A stretch of 6,537 nucleotides of DNA from contig JBJKPP010000150.1 in NCBI GenBank assembly GCA_046706145.1, positions 1-6,537 on the forward strand, read 5' to 3'. The notes beneath the pieces are model-generated. The model was not told the origin of the DNA and did no database searches. It was given only the letters and a program-made list of their open reading frames with translations. Made by a program: the position numbers and the translations under genes. The first letter of the stretch is position 1. Every line of letters starts with the position of its first letter. This DNA comes from JBJKPP01 sp046706145. Its GTDB lineage: Bacteria > Bacteroidota > Ignavibacteria > Ignavibacteriales > Ignavibacteriaceae. Positions 5,840-6,537 of the stretch are shown piece by piece.

Positions 5840-6537
5840 ATGATACTTTCAAAACGTTCTAACGGCATTTATTATGTTTTTTATGACCAACCCTATGGTA
5901 AGCGAACCTGCAAATCAACAAAGACAAGAATCAAGTCAAAAGCTCTTAGGTTCCTAACCAATTTTGAGGCAGAATTAGAAAAGAATCAAAGAGGTAAAAT
6001 AACTCTTATACATCTAAAAGATTTCTCTTTCCTATTTCTAAGATATTCCGGCTCTATCCACAGTAACAAAACCACACAAGGATTTAAAGTTACTTTCAAC
6101 TTTTTAATGGAATATTTAGGAAATATCTCTTTATCTGAAATTACTCCAATAAAATTGAGTGACTATTTTCAAAAGAGAATTACTCAAAGTTCAATCTATT
6201 CAGCACGCAAAGATATGATAAATTTATCCAGTGCATTTAATTGGGCTATTAATCAGAACTATCTAACTGAAAATCCATGTAATGGTCTAAAAAGATTTAA
6301 AATTCCTGAAAAACAACCTTTATTCTTTTCTGAAATTGATTTTGAAATATTGCTGAGGGTAATTGACGAACCGGATATCAAAGACCTGGTAATATTTGCT
6401 GTTAATACTGGTTTAAGACAAATGGAGTTGTTAACCCTTGAGTGGAATCAGATAAACTTCAAAGATAAATCACTTATACTTGATAATAGGAATCATTTAA
6501 CCAAGTCAAAAAAGATTCGTTCAATTCCTCTGAATAT
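5840..6537 (+). CDS. Tyrosine recombinase/integrase, 3' end outside the window
   Basis: The first 232 codons of a phage-type integrase are present; the reading frame is open at the window edge. Residues 1-48 (KRSNGIYYVFYDQ, then RIKSKALRFLTNFE) form an N-terminal arm-type DNA-binding module. Residues about 56-150 form the helical core-binding domain (LSEITPIKLSDYF, SSAFNWAINQNYLTENPC). The catalytic domain begins at about 160. The first catalytic arginine is R193 in NTGLRQMELLTLEW, and the beta-hairpin lysine is probably in TKSKKIRSIPL (222-225). The HxxR, His/Trp and Tyr motifs would lie beyond the edge, so activity cannot be judged. The start is set by an upstream AAAGGA. Its place beside a tRNA-Arg gene suggests an integrative element extending to the right, but no attachment repeat of the tRNA end is visible in the window. 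Confidence 0.93.
   Translation, partial: MILSKRSNGIYYVFYDQPYGKRTCKSTKTRIKSKALRFLTNFEAELEKNQRGKITLIHLKDFSFLFLRYSGSIHSNKTTQGFKVTFNFLMEYLGNISLSEITPIKLSDYFQKRITQSSIYSARKDMINLSSAFNWAINQNYLTENPCNGLKRFKIPEKQPLFFSEIDFEILLRVIDEPDIKDLVIFAVNTGLRQMELLTLEWNQINFKDKSLILDNRNHLTKSKKIRSIPLN

Overview
The window is AT-rich chromosomal-type DNA from what looks like a member of the Bacteroidota/Ignavibacteriota side of the FCB group. This placement is inferred from low G+C, weak or absent Shine-Dalgarno sequences before most genes, a tRNA gene without an encoded CCA end, AAAGCCC/GGGCTTT terminator stems, and an outer-membrane barrel fused to an OmpA-like domain. No marker gene is present to fix the genus.

Left part (1-2904): a DMT/EamA-family inner-membrane transporter lies on the minus strand. 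It is separated by a 383-nt divergent intergenic region from a plus-strand pair: an orphan single-domain response regulator, and a beta-barrel/OmpA-C envelope protein whose start codon overlaps the regulator's stop by 4 nt. The pair ends in a strong intrinsic terminator. The regulator's ribosome-binding region is one arm of a perfect 8-bp inverted repeat.

Middle part (2905-4992): a loosely packed region of small genes and long AT-rich spacers. It holds an 88-aa two-helix membrane protein, two short TPR proteins in the same frame but separated by 174 non-coding nt, and a 47-aa single-helix membrane miniprotein with its own good Shine-Dalgarno site and an intrinsic terminator. A shared sequence, TGGnnnACGTTTTGTTT, sits upstream of both the second TPR gene and the miniprotein gene.

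Right part (4938-6537): a sigma70-like promoter drives a 167-aa coiled-coil protein with a possible C-terminal helix-turn-helix. A tRNA-Arg(CCU) gene follows on the opposite strand, and then the first 232 codons of a tyrosine recombinase that runs off the window. Recombinase beside tRNA marks this end as a likely integration hotspot, although the recombinase lies on the 5' side of the tRNA, which is not the usual arrangement.

No CRISPR array, insertion sequence, or complete recognised defence system is visible. The least explained items are the coiled-coil/HTH-like protein, the 47-aa membrane miniprotein and the receiver-OmpA coupling.
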